A stretch of 64,000 bases of DNA from Lineus longissimus (lineage: Eukaryota > Nemertea > Pilidiophora > Heteronemertea > Lineidae). A program made the translations under genes and the position numbers. Each line of letters starts with the position of its first letter. Within the stretch, counting starts at the first letter, position 1. Location: the NCBI RefSeq assembly GCF_910592395.1, contig NC_088311.1, positions 19,346,501 to 19,410,500 of the forward strand, in the 5' to 3' direction. Under the pieces are notes generated by a model. That model ran no database searches and was not told the DNA's origin. It saw only the letters and a program-made list of their open reading frames with translations. Below, one piece after another: positions 10,984 to 21,405 of the stretch.

Positions 10984-11732
10984 TTTATAATATTCCTGAC
11001 TTGGTCTTTAGGCCTCTGTAGTATTTACATAATGAAATTTTTGGACTTGACTTTTGGGAGGAGTTGGGTGATATGGACAGATCGGCTGAGCTGTGAACTT
11101 TTAGAAGCTTTGAGAGGTGTGGCAGTGCATGGCTTGGCTCTATACATGGAGGAAGCAGACATGTCTGTCTGGTGTGGTTCAATGTGTACCAAGGAGATGA
11201 TTCCTAAACTCCAAACCCATTGGATCTACATGTACCGGTAAGTGCATGGTCACTGTTGGAGTTGACTGTGTCGGCCTTGTTTCTTGGCATAGCTGTCTTA
11301 CCAATTGCGTGTTGGCATTATTCTTGGTATTGTTACCAATGGTTCCTGTAGGATAGAGGAACATTACTGGAGCTAACAGTGTGTTGCTCATCATGTAAGC
11401 TTGGCAATGCTGCTGAATGGTCGGAAAATTGCTGCCTTCGTAGTTACATCGGGAATCTGAGAGTTTTGAAGGAGTTCTGGTCAGCTGTGTGTTTCACCTG
11501 TGAGCTGTGCTGCCTTTGGAGGACTATGACGTTGGGAGGTCTATGGTGTCATCAGAACGGTAGGACTGAACAGTGACATATACTTTTACATAAACGTATA
11601 TTATTTTGTTTCTTTGTTTTCATCCTGATACTCAATTGTTGATGACACTTTCAGCACTGTTTTTTCCTTGTTTTGGTGGTTGGACCCATGCACCCCATCA
11701 CACGAGGTCATTATATTGATTAAGGGTAATAA
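10984..11732. other. Intergenic, no gene seen
   Basis: I see no exon with family similarity on either strand. Short open frames at 10942-11241 and 11379-11576 have no recognised motif and are probably chance or transposon debris. Confidence 0.5.
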
Positions 11733-12036
11733 TAATAATACGAGTCTTATATAGCGCAGTATCCAACCATTAACTGGCCGCTCAAAGCGCTTGATAGGCC
11801 TCTTTAAAAAGCAAATGTTTCAGTTGTCCCTTGAAAGATAACAGAGAGCTGCAGTTCCTAACAGTTGAAGGAAGTTTGTTCCACAACTGAGGGGCTCCAA
11901 TTGAAAATGCTCTACCATCGACTGACATGACATAGGCCTTTGGGATAGATAGAAGAACGGCCGATGAAGAGCGCATGAAGAGCGGTTGACCATAGGCATC
12001 GCCGTTTTGGCAATAGAACTTGAAATCCTGAAGCAA
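11733..12036 (-). mobile_element. LINE 3'-end fragment on the minus strand
   Basis: Read on the minus strand, it encodes the same kind of LINE tail as the copy in MED23: GRAFSIGAPQLWNKLPSTVR and SFKGQLKHLLF. It is followed by GCGCTATATAAGACTCGTAT and an ATT-rich tail (plus-strand AATAATAATAATA at 11728-11740). It is strongly 5'-truncated. Confidence 0.8.
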
Positions 12037-12374
12037 TTAGAACTTTTTCAAAACGTAGTGAATGCTCATTTCAAGGGCTGGAGTCTGTTTTTTGCCTTCC
12101 ATGATTTAAATTAGCATTCAGTTCATTTGGAGAGTTTTAATTGCTCTAGGATTTGGAGGTCTAGCCAAAATGGCGGTACCTATGGTCAAACCTTCCCATG
12201 CTTTTTCTGCAGCATTTGCTCTGCACTTGGAGGTGTTTTTATCCATGGAGTATCACTCCACAAAGACAAAATGAGCATTTTACATACCACTACAGTTAGG
12301 CCCCAATTGGCCAAATGACTCGAGTCTTTGGCCAAAGGTGAACTCGATCAATAAACAACTCTTTCTCACTTGGT

Positions 12375-12580
12375 TGGGTGTTTTACCTGCCCTGACTAAG
12401 ACACCAGCTAGCCTCGGTTTAATACCTCATTTGAAGGACAGAGCAATCTAGGGATTAGTGTCTTGCACAAGAACATAAAGACGAAACAGTGTCGATCCTT
12501 TCATGAGTGTAACGGACACCTCCTGATTATGAGCCCAGTACTTCAACCACTATGCCAACGGTCTGGTCTCTCTGCTGGTT
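12375..12580 (-). repeat. Dispersed repeat with a tRNA-like head (SINE-like)
   Basis: On the minus strand, TTGGCATAGTGGTTGAAGTA resembles a tRNA A box, with a poorer B-box-like GGATCGACACTG downstream. The other part (CCTCGGTTTAATACCTCATT, GTCTTGCACAAG) matches sequence at 14693-14770, 41279-41330 and 61862-61985. It is probably a degraded SINE or composite repeat. Confidence 0.55.
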
Positions 12581-13018
12581 GAAAATCAACAGGGTCGGTG
12601 ATATGGAGGGGGGGGGGATTGAAAACCTGCTGGCCATTACAACAATCTGGGTTGGCATGGACTTGAGTGAGGACACAAATTTTCTAGAAAAACAATCTTG
12701 TTTCATCATACAGTTTATTAGAAATGACCCCATTTCATTTACATTCATTAATATACAGCGATATAAATGTTTTATTTACATGAAATAATGACTTACCACA
12801 AAATACATACATGTACATGATTATATATTTACTCTGCTTATTTACATGTTTTCGACCCACACTATTCACAACTTGACTATAATAGGCATCATCAGCAAGT
12901 TTCTGATGCAATACACCAACGAAGTCAACAAACTAAACGAATCTAGGGACTAAAGAAATTTGGCATCTTGGAATTGATAATGATACCAGGAGTCACATAG
13001 CCCAGTGCTTGTTCACGT
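12580..13018. other. Probable CCM2 3' flank, no gene seen
   Basis: A G-run is at about 12608-12617. On the minus strand, AATAAA-like signals (TTTATT on the plus strand) near 12714 and 12768 could end the CCM2 transcript. No open frame here is convincing. Confidence 0.45.
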
Positions 13019-13130
13019 AATGTCCTTAATAGAGAGGTGTCCTCATTAGAGAGTTCAAATTGAAAAGAACCATTTGGGACCAAAACTAGTGTCCCTAATA
13101 GAGAGGTGTTCGCTGACAGAAGTTTGACTG
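13019..13130 (+). mobile_element. MITE, pogo/Tigger-like family, copy 2 (partial)
   Basis: The 3' two thirds of the family consensus: GTCCTTAATAGAGAGGTGTC, the AATTTGGGACC-type centre, and a degraded end TTTGACTG before TA. It ends about 11 bases from the CCM2 stop codon (opposite strand), so it forms the start of the CCM2 3' UTR. Confidence 0.82.
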
Positions 13131-13141
13131 TAGTTCTATTT

Positions 13142-16100
13142 TTAAGAACTGCCCATGTACTGGTCAAGATTCGTCAACGTATCCACACCAACGCTCGTCT
13201 CCATCGTTTCAATCTCCGCCGATATGTCGCTCAACATCCGATCGAATTCATCCATGTTCATCGTCTCGTTATCGTGAACCGTCACCGTGCTCTGGTACGA
13301 AGTGTCACTCAGCGTCCGCCTGAAAGAAAAAGCGGTACGTGAATATCACTGGGTGTGTTAGGGAACCTCTATGAGTAATAATGCAACAAAAGGCTGAACA
13401 TGACAAGTGTGGAGGAGGCGTAAGGTTTTTATTTGTACCATGTCTATCAATCTCTTCCCCAATAAACCCTCTAATGGTTAGATTGCCTCTCTTATACACT
13501 TATCTTACCCTAGGAATGAGGTCATTCTGACAAGATTTTGCCAGAACTGTTTACAAACCATGCAAAGACTGGCACTGTACAATATCCCGGAGACCTCGAT
13601 CCAGGGATCAGCCAAGTGAGGGCCAGGTTGACATTGCACATTCTACTACTACAGCCACTGTTGCATCTATGACAAAGTCATGATCGTAAATTTGGGATCC
13701 AAAATGGCATCTTTTGCTATAGTGATGTGATGTGTACAGCCTCCATACATTGCATCGATCTGACCTGGCATATGGAATAATCGAATCTACTCACCTGTAC
13801 TTGGATGAGTAGTCACTCGACATTGTTTTATACCCATTACCGTTCCCATTAACCCCATGTCGCTCCAAGAAACTTTCAAAATACCCATAATCCCCCTCTG
13901 GTATGAACGGCCTCATTCCTGAAAAGACAAATCAGAAAATACTGTTACCACGATTATTTTTGTGAGTATTTGAGTTTGCGGTTGACTGACTTGTTCTGAA
14001 ATTTGATAACTTTTAGCTTCGTGAACATTACATGTTTACAAACGTTACAGTATTTGCCAAGCGATGGGGAATCACTTGTGTCTCAACTTACCAGATAAAA
14101 GATGCTTTCTGTCCGGCCCATAAAGATCGAGAACATTCTGACAAAACTGATGAAATGGCATGTCTGTGTGCCAAGCCTTCAATAACAGGGCAAACTGGCG
14201 CAACTCATCAGCTGTCAATTTTGTATGTAACTGAAAAAAGGAAAGCAAGAGAGCTACACGCAGGCCTACCTAGGGGTTACAAGGATGGAACTACATAATA
14301 TGCTTGTAAATAGTTTTCGAATGGGTCAAACTTTTTCTGAAAATCACTACGGCTCCAATAAGAGGCTAAGTGGTTCGTTGGTCCGACCCTAGGTGGTACC
14401 GGCGTAGCTGGAAAAGGGTCTAAAGATTTGATATCCTGAATATTATAATGGCCAAGTATCAAAGTACAGGGCTGAAAGAGTTAAATTGGGGTACATACAT
14501 GTATGTACAGTGGAACCTCTGTTAGCGGACACCTCTCTATTAAGGACAACCTATCTATTAAGGATACTAGTTTTGGTCCCAAATTGGTTGTTTCCATTCA
14601 ATTTGACCTCTAATCAGGACACCTCTCTATTAAGGACAGCACTTGTCAGTCCCGAGGGTGTCCTCAATAGAGAGGTTCTACTGTATTCTACTTGCCCTGG
14701 CATAGATACTAGGAACCTCGGTTTTACACCTCATTTGAATGACTACAAGGAGCCAGCAACTTCAGTTCCTTGAAAGCCACACCAGTCATGAGGCTCCTCT
14801 CATGTCATGATGATTTTGATGCGATTTTTTTTGTGAAGGCCACACCAATCGAGAAACAGCATATGACAAATTGACATTCGGAAAAGATTATTTACCCGTC
14901 TCATGTAGTCGTGTAAGAGTTCCGTGGCTGAAGTGCTGAGGTCGCTATCCCTGTCGCTCCGTAGACTCCGAGTGGTGCTAAACTTGTGTGTTGACCGAGG
15001 CAGTGAACGGGACGCCTTCGACGGACTGTCGTCAAGAGATTCAGTAATACTGCAACGAAACAACACAAACATGTAACTGTCATGGTCAAGGAAGGTTAAA
15101 ACAATGAAACAGGACACAGGACACACAATACATGTTCATGAAACATGATACATACTCATAAAACATGGTCATGAAAAATGACACATGTTCGTGAAATATG
15201 GACACATGTTCAAAACCCTTGTACCCATTGTGACAGAGAGATCAAACATGTTACTGTGTTATTACGTTCTGAACCAGTGTTGAACCACTCTCTGAAGTGT
15301 TGCACTTCAGGACTCAGTGCTATGACGACCCCTGTCATTGGAACTTTTGATTTGTCACCAGAGAAAGTTAAACTTGCCCCATCTACATGTACTTACAAAG
15401 CATGACACTGGCCATTTTTACCAAACAGAAAGTCTTGCTCACTCATCTTGGCTGACATCGAATAGTCTGAAATGAAGAAATGAACGGAAGTTAGTTTAAT
15501 GAATAACTGTTAAGTCCTATTTGACATAAAAACCGATACCTGTCATTACGTTTTCACTGACAGAAGTTGACGTTGAGAGAATGTCTCAGAGAATAGACCA
15601 TTCCATGGAGAGCTCCATCTGCTCAGGCAGTTCCTGACATGGCAGGTCGTCAAATGGTTCAACTTACCACTTCTTAATGTGGCAGATCCAAATGAGATAC
15701 CATTAGCACCATCGAGTAACTGTCTGTCGAAGAACTGCATTGTTGCGTCTGTATAAACCAGCTGGAAACACTGACCAATCAGTGAACAGAGCTCCTCGGC
15801 AGACGTCTGGAATGAAACAGGATACGTTGTAATATTCTATGACATTCTTTAAAGGGTAACTTGTGTCAAATTTCACCATATAATGTTTTAGCTGTTTTTG
15901 ACAAATGACTACGTCACTTTCTGATAAATCGGTAAGGTTTTCGAATCGAAATGCACATTTTCTAGAAATTGATGGTTTAATCCCGCCCGGACGGCTCGCT
16001 TCGATGCCGTTTTCGTTGATGACGTCACAACATGAACATTTTCGCGGTTGCAGTGGTTTACACTCAGCGATTTTATAATAAATCTATTCAAAAATGGAAA

Positions 16101-19100
16101 ATTTGAGCTTTACATTTGTGATCAACAATTAAAAACGGGCGTATTTCCGCAAAGTTGTAAATCACATCATAGTATCACTTTAACATTAAGCAAAAGACCA
16201 TTGCTATTTTTCTTTTACTCTTTAACATTTCCACGGCCAAGAAGCAAATCTAATCCTTTACTTCCACTTCTATTCCTGTACTATTGGGCCACACCAATTT
16301 AATACCTTGGATAGCGGGCGGGGAGCCAAATTTTTCTCAGTCAGAGGAAGGGAACAAAATGAAATTGAAAACGTCACTGGACTACAAAATACACAAGATA
16401 TTGTGAACAAAATGAAACCTTGTCAGCTCACTTGACTTGTTGACACAATCAAATTTTCACATTATGACCTACATGTAGTTACACCACAGGTGATTTGTAG
16501 CTGTTGCAATGTGACAAATGAAACTGGAAAATGTCCTTCTCTCAGGCCTGTTTCCGCCTCCGGTCATGTAGTGAGTTTAGGTTTTGTAAAAAGAATTAGA
16601 AAAGTCTTACCCGGCTATCACAGTATAATACAGCAAGGTTGCAGGTTTCTTTTGGCAACTCGAGATCACCTGTAAAGAACATTGCGAAGTGTTAGAAAAT
16701 CTGATAGAGCTAGAAAAAAGATTATCCCTCAGTATGAAGTGGATTGCCCAAGACCACACACAAAACTGCCAAAGTTCCAATACTGTACCATGATTCTGAA
16801 TTCTAAAATACCTTGGTACCGTAAAGTCAACTTTTAAATGGAAAATGCATAAGCCTCGTTCTGAGAGTGGAGTGTTTTGGACACGCAACCAAGATGCTCT
16901 ACCAAAGTTCCCTCGGGTTGCACTAAAATGTGGAAACCATGCACACGTCACCCCGTACGGAATTTCAGCTCACTTCAGAAGTTTGAGGCTCTCAAAACAC
17001 TGCTTCAAACACAAATCAGCCAAGTAAGCATCAACCACCCTAAGTTTTTTAATGAGCACTACACATATTTGCCGAGAAAAACACTCCAAATAGCCCATTT
17101 TCGCGGATTTTAGCATCACTTGATCGAGCGAGCCGATGCGGACTTCCTATGCGCGCTGTACAAAATGTACATGTCTCATTTTCTGTAACGTTGCCGTAAC
17201 ATAATGTAAACAACGGCGCTCCGGGCCGGCGATGGATGGAATTTGCCAAATTCGCACATATTCAAGTTATTTTCGTGGCCTATCTTTTTAAGTTTGAGGT
17301 ATTTTAGAATAGAAATTGTATTGGCGAGGGTTTGGACGAAATTTTAGCTCCACCCGCGAGTGTCTTGGTAACTCAACCAAGGTCCTCCGCCTCGGGTTCA
17401 ATTCCTTAAGTGATGATGATGGTGATGATGATGACATGACGGATGCTAAATCATGATGATGATAATGATGATGAAAGCTCAGACTTAATCAAAATCTAGA
17501 ACTGCCCATTCCCAATTCTGTCTTTCAGTCCAGTTCACCAGGCTTATTCTCAGTACGCCAACTACATACATGTACTTGCACTTGTGTTATAGAGAATAGG
17601 ACATAACTATACTTTTAAACATTTAACCTACCATACTTCAGGCCCAGTATATGAGTGGAGTCATCTTTTATGTAACAGATTGCCGCTATATCATGGATGG
17701 CAATCCTCAGCAAGAGTTCCTGAAAAACAGAAAAGCCACTAAAATTGAATGAAACCTTTAAGAGCAAGTGAAGTTTTGCTTTGATTATACTCATGTATGT
17801 ACAAGGAAATACCCAAATTGAACTCAGTGTTAACAGGTATAGCGATAATTGAAGATAATATCTGTGACATCATCGACCTCTGACAAGGGACCCCAGACCT
17901 CAATACATATTCAGCACAGTCAACTTGGCTGCTACAGTACTCTGGCTTATGGGATTACCCAGTTGGCTTATCCAAAGCTCAACATTGAGTTTGATCACCG
18001 ACATCAGCAAATTCTAATTTACCTCGGCGCCATTTCTTCGCGAAATCTTCACATTATAGGCACTCAGACTGAAGATGGCATCGTGATCATGGGACGTGTA
18101 CCATGGAATCAACTCTTGCTTCTTTCCTTGATCGATTATCTTTAGAATATCTGTTCTCATGGTGGGGTCAATGTCGGATGGAATTTCCGGAATCAGGCCG
18201 GCAAACTGAAACAAACGACAAATTCTAATGCACCGATTGCAATGTATTGTAACCGTGATTTGCATGTATTAGATACACAGCACCCTGTAGGCGGCAGCAG
18301 TCTCAATTTTTCATTATAGATAGGGACAGAACTCGAGAAATCTTAAGTCTCAATCCTCTAAAGGCAAAGAATTGATACCCAACAATCTTACCCTGATTTC
18401 CTTTTCAATGTAGGCATCTAAAAGGACTTGAGGGTTTATCAAGTAATCTGGAGGAACCAGGGAGAATGTTTTTAGGTGTCTTCTCTCGTATATCTCAGAC
18501 TTGGGCCGCCCCTTCTCCTTTTCTGGCTTGTCCCCTTTCCCTGAGAAGAATCCCCTCTTCATGGGGCTCACAAAATTCTGAAAGTAAAAGGCCTTAAGTA
18601 TACTACAATCAAGATGTACAGACCGGGGGAGCTGGCTGTACGTACCCATAAGTCTTTGCGGTAGTCTCGCGCGTACCGGATATAACCCATCAAGCTTTTC
18701 TCCTTCAGAGAAATACTGCGTTGCGCTCAAGTGCCTTATAAGGCTGTGAACAAAATTAACGTTCGACCAATGAGAAAGCCACATTACCCTGCATACGAGG
18801 TTGGACGCATGATCACTAAATGACAAGTAAAAATAGAATCAGACCACATGTTTCTATATGTCAGAATGCTGCCGTTTGCGCTGTAGTACACGTGTGTTGT
18901 CCAAATTTTCGATTTCAAGCAAGTTTAAGGCCAACCTCGTGTCCACCAGACTTATGCATAATTGGCAGTTGAGCGCAACGCAGTATTTCTCTGAAGGAGA
19001 AAAGCTTGATAGGTTATATCCGGTACGCGCGAGACTACCGCAAAGACTTATGGGTACGTACAGCCAGCTCCCCCGGTCTGTACATCTTGATTGTCGTATT

Positions 19101-19396
19101 AGACTAGAGCGACTTCAAGATAATTTCCACTCAGTGGCACCATTTGACAGAGGTTCTCGGATATTGCAAGGCCAAGGATTTAAAATGGTATTTTAAAGCT
19201 TATAGGCCTATCAGTGCATAAAACCCCTCGGTCAAATATATTCTAGTAGTAGAAGTTAGTAGACCTACACGTATAGGCCTAGTGTAGGCCTACTGTAGTG
19301 TAAACAAAACCCAGTTTGTTGGCAGTTGTCAGTCACAAAAGTTACTGTGAACATCTCATGCAGTTGCATTTTGCTTACTTTTTTCCCACCTTCCAT
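13142..19396 (-). CDS. CCM2: Cerebral cavernous malformation 2 / malcavernin orthologue (complete)
   Basis: CCM2 is a cytoplasmic scaffold that binds KRIT1 through a PTB domain, CCM3 through an LD-like helix and MEKK3 through a harmonin-homology domain. Exons in transcript order: 19396-19379, 18577-18392, 18205-18023, 17719-17632, 16669-16611, 15806-15668, 15466-15397, 15049-14896, 14230-14092, 13918-13795, 13319-13142. They join in phase to 445 codons; human CCM2 has 444. The start exon encodes only MEGGKK and is followed by GTAAGC. Landmarks: NFVSPMKRGFFSGKG (1st large exon), the PTB core HDAIFSLSAYNVKISRR and LLRIAIHDIAAICYIKDD, the LD-like TMQFFDRQLLDGA, the HHD SATELLHDYMRR…LYGPDRKHLLSGMRPFIPEG, and the C-terminal helix EFDRMLSDISAEIETM. 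Identity is from the family; exon ends are inferred from splice sites and phase. Confidence 0.97.
14508..14683 (-). mobile_element. MITE, pogo/Tigger-like family, copy 3 (full length)
   Basis: This 176-bp copy has CAGTGGAACC and TTCTACTG ends flanked by TA, in reverse orientation to copy 1, within a CCM2 intron. The centre TTTTGGTCCCAAATTGGTTG is the reverse complement of the copy 1 centre. Confidence 0.87.
14693..14770. repeat. Dispersed repeat fragment
   Basis: TTGCCCTGGCATAGATACTA and ACCTCGGTTTTACACCTCAT match the pieces at 12375-12480, 41279-41330 and 61862-61945, showing an interspersed family. It sits in a CCM2 intron directly beside MITE copy 3. Confidence 0.6.
15849..16183 (+). mobile_element. 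TTAA-ended MITE, copy A (335 bp)
   Basis: It starts TTAAAGGGTAACTTGTGTCA and ends AGTATCACTTTAA, so its ends are an imperfect inverted repeat beginning TTAAAG. The reverse complement of the whole element recurs at 34905-35216. No protein is encoded. TTAA at both ends would fit piggyBac-type target sites, but this is an inference. Confidence 0.8.
17400..17480. repeat. GAT-rich microsatellite
   Basis: Imperfect GATGAT repeats (with GGT and AAT variants) in a CCM2 intron. It has no other apparent content. Confidence 0.8.
18606..19093. repeat. Inverted repeat with 125-bp arms in CCM2 intron 1
   Basis: Arm 18606-18730 and arm 18969-19093 are reverse complements with essentially one visible difference (GATGGGTT against GATAGGTT), separated by 238 bp of unrelated DNA. 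Both arms contain CCGGTACGCGCGAGACTACC. The arms stay open in frame, but I recognise no protein. This could be a foldback element or a recent inverted duplication. Confidence 0.92.
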
Positions 19397-20394
19397 TACA
19401 TCATCTTACAAAGTATCGTTCTAACTATACCAGCAATCAATCAGATTCGACAAAAACATGCAAAAACAGTGTAAATGTCAAGAAAGAAATAAACTCGAAG
19501 GGTGTTCCACCGAATTGCAATTTTATGAATGTTGGATGAATGATCGAAAAAGTGAAGTCAGTCCTATAATAATATGGGAATGGTGACATGATCTGGTCAT
19601 GGGGAAACCTAAGGTATGGTGGCCTGTAAGGTTTATATAGAAATTTGATTTATCTCGAATTCAGGGTTTTTAAGCCTATACCATGTTTTTACACAGTCTC
19701 CATTGATATTGGTATGGTTTTGGCAGTGTTTTCAATTATTGTGACAATGACTTCAGTGATTGTGACATTGTCTTCAGTGGTTGTAACAATATCTCTGCAA
19801 AACGGTTAGGCGTTATAGACGGGGCTTGCAGGAATTGTGCATACAACAGAAGAATAACTCTGGATGCTTATACTATGGGTTTCACCATTGATGTTGCAAT
19901 TGCAAATTAATGATGATTGTGACAGTGTCTTTCTTGAATGTCCTATAGTTGGATGTGGTTCCTTTGTAGCTGTGAAGGGTCTCCATAAACTGTGCTGGTC
20001 TGTTGCATTGTTGTTTCAAGGCATCATTGAGGCCGATTAAAGGGGGGACTATAGGCAGGGGCTTGGTGTCAAATTGATGGTTGTGGCTGCCGGGTGACTA
20101 ACAAGCACAGGAAGAGAACTGGGTTGGGTCTAACTTAGCGATAATCTGGCACAATTGCCAACAGTGTCAATGTACTGTATTAAGGTACTGGAGACATCTA
20201 TAAGTGATTTTGAGTAACTTAATCTGGCCTACCTAGCTGTAGCCTATTGTCTCACTTTGAAGGAAGATTGTTCACAAAAAAGTTTTTCAAAGGGCAATGA
20301 CACCTTTTGTTGTCATAAGAGACTCCCTCTTGGTATACAAGATGGATGCACCAAAGAACTAACTTCAAGATAAACTATAACCTTTAAAAATACA
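19397..20394 (-). other. CCM2 5' flank and promoter region, no other gene seen
   Basis: No exon could be supported. The CCM2 transcription start and any 5' UTR must lie here or just upstream of 19396. I see no clear TATA box at a convincing distance, and short open frames have no family similarity. Confidence 0.5.
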
Positions 20395-21405
20395 TTTATT
20401 TTTGAAACACTCCACCCAAAGTTATACTCTACATGTACAACAAAATCTTACCATATACAGAATAAATATTTCAATAAATGGTTTGAATGCCAAATTATGC
20501 TCTTAATCACCTTTAAATGACATAATCAGGTGATCATCATAAGGAACATGACCGTAAGTTTTATGTCATGGAATGTTTATGAAGTTGTTTCAACAGATTT
20601 TCAGAAAGTTTGGAATTGTGTTTTCATGAAAAAACTGAACACAACTTTTGATTCCGCTGAAAGTATTTCCTTGCAAAACGAATGAAATTATTCAATCACC
20701 CAAACCTGATTAACAAGAGTGCACTTAAAGTTTAGGACTGAAGTAGATTGGCCATAATTATGAGCATTTTGACTTGACCGAAAAACGATAAGAAAACATT
20801 TAATACCATACACGTACAATTTTAAAACCACATACAAATTTCCATGGTCGTAGCATACACCGCTAACAATTAATTTCAACACAGATTTGACTAAGTTTTT
20901 CAAAAATCTCAAATTTTGCCACCACCAAGAACAAATTTAAACTAAATGCGTTTTTTTTATTCCTCTGGCACCATGCACTACATAAATATTCTTTGTTCAT
21001 TATTATTCCAGATTAATATTTCAAAAAGATTAATTAACTAAAATGCCTATTGATCCTTTTCTCCTGGCGAGGAAATCACCAAGCCAACTCATATTTTCCT
21101 AATAACCTTTTAACCCTTTCGGTGCGGGAGCACAAAGAATGCATAGGTACACATTTTGAGGCAAATATTGCTTTTGGACCATACTGCATATTGCCAGGAG
21201 GAAATAACATCTTTGCTACCCATATCCAAAGAACCACCCTCCTATGTACGTTATTTCCTCATCCCCAGCAATACGCAGCACCTTTCAAACCACGATCGCT
21301 TCCATCTTAAGCAACATGATGACAGGATCACCAGCATGGCAAAGATAAAGCCTGCCTTCGCTTCTTTTGAAAATGACCCAGCCAACCTTGTGCTCTGCTC
21401 GATCT
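20395..21405 (-). terminator. TXNDC12: TXNDC12 3' UTR with candidate poly(A) signals
   Basis: After the TXNDC12 stop (minus strand), AATAAA occurs as TTTATT on the plus strand at 20956-20961 and 20395-20400. The sequence is AT-rich and carries no supported exon. Which signal is used cannot be decided from sequence. Confidence 0.5.

Noticed and set aside
15397-15466. CCM2 donor at 15421 (TTTG|GTAAAA)
   Set aside because: It leaves the wrong phase for the next exon; the downstream GTAAGTAC donor at 15396 joins in frame to ITESLDDSPSK.
18350-18826. CCM2 starting at the ATG near 18826 with a 5' extension
   Set aside because: The extension runs through the inverted repeat and does not resemble CCM2; a good acceptor (TTTTACTTTCAG) and a first exon at 19379-19396 explain the N-terminus.
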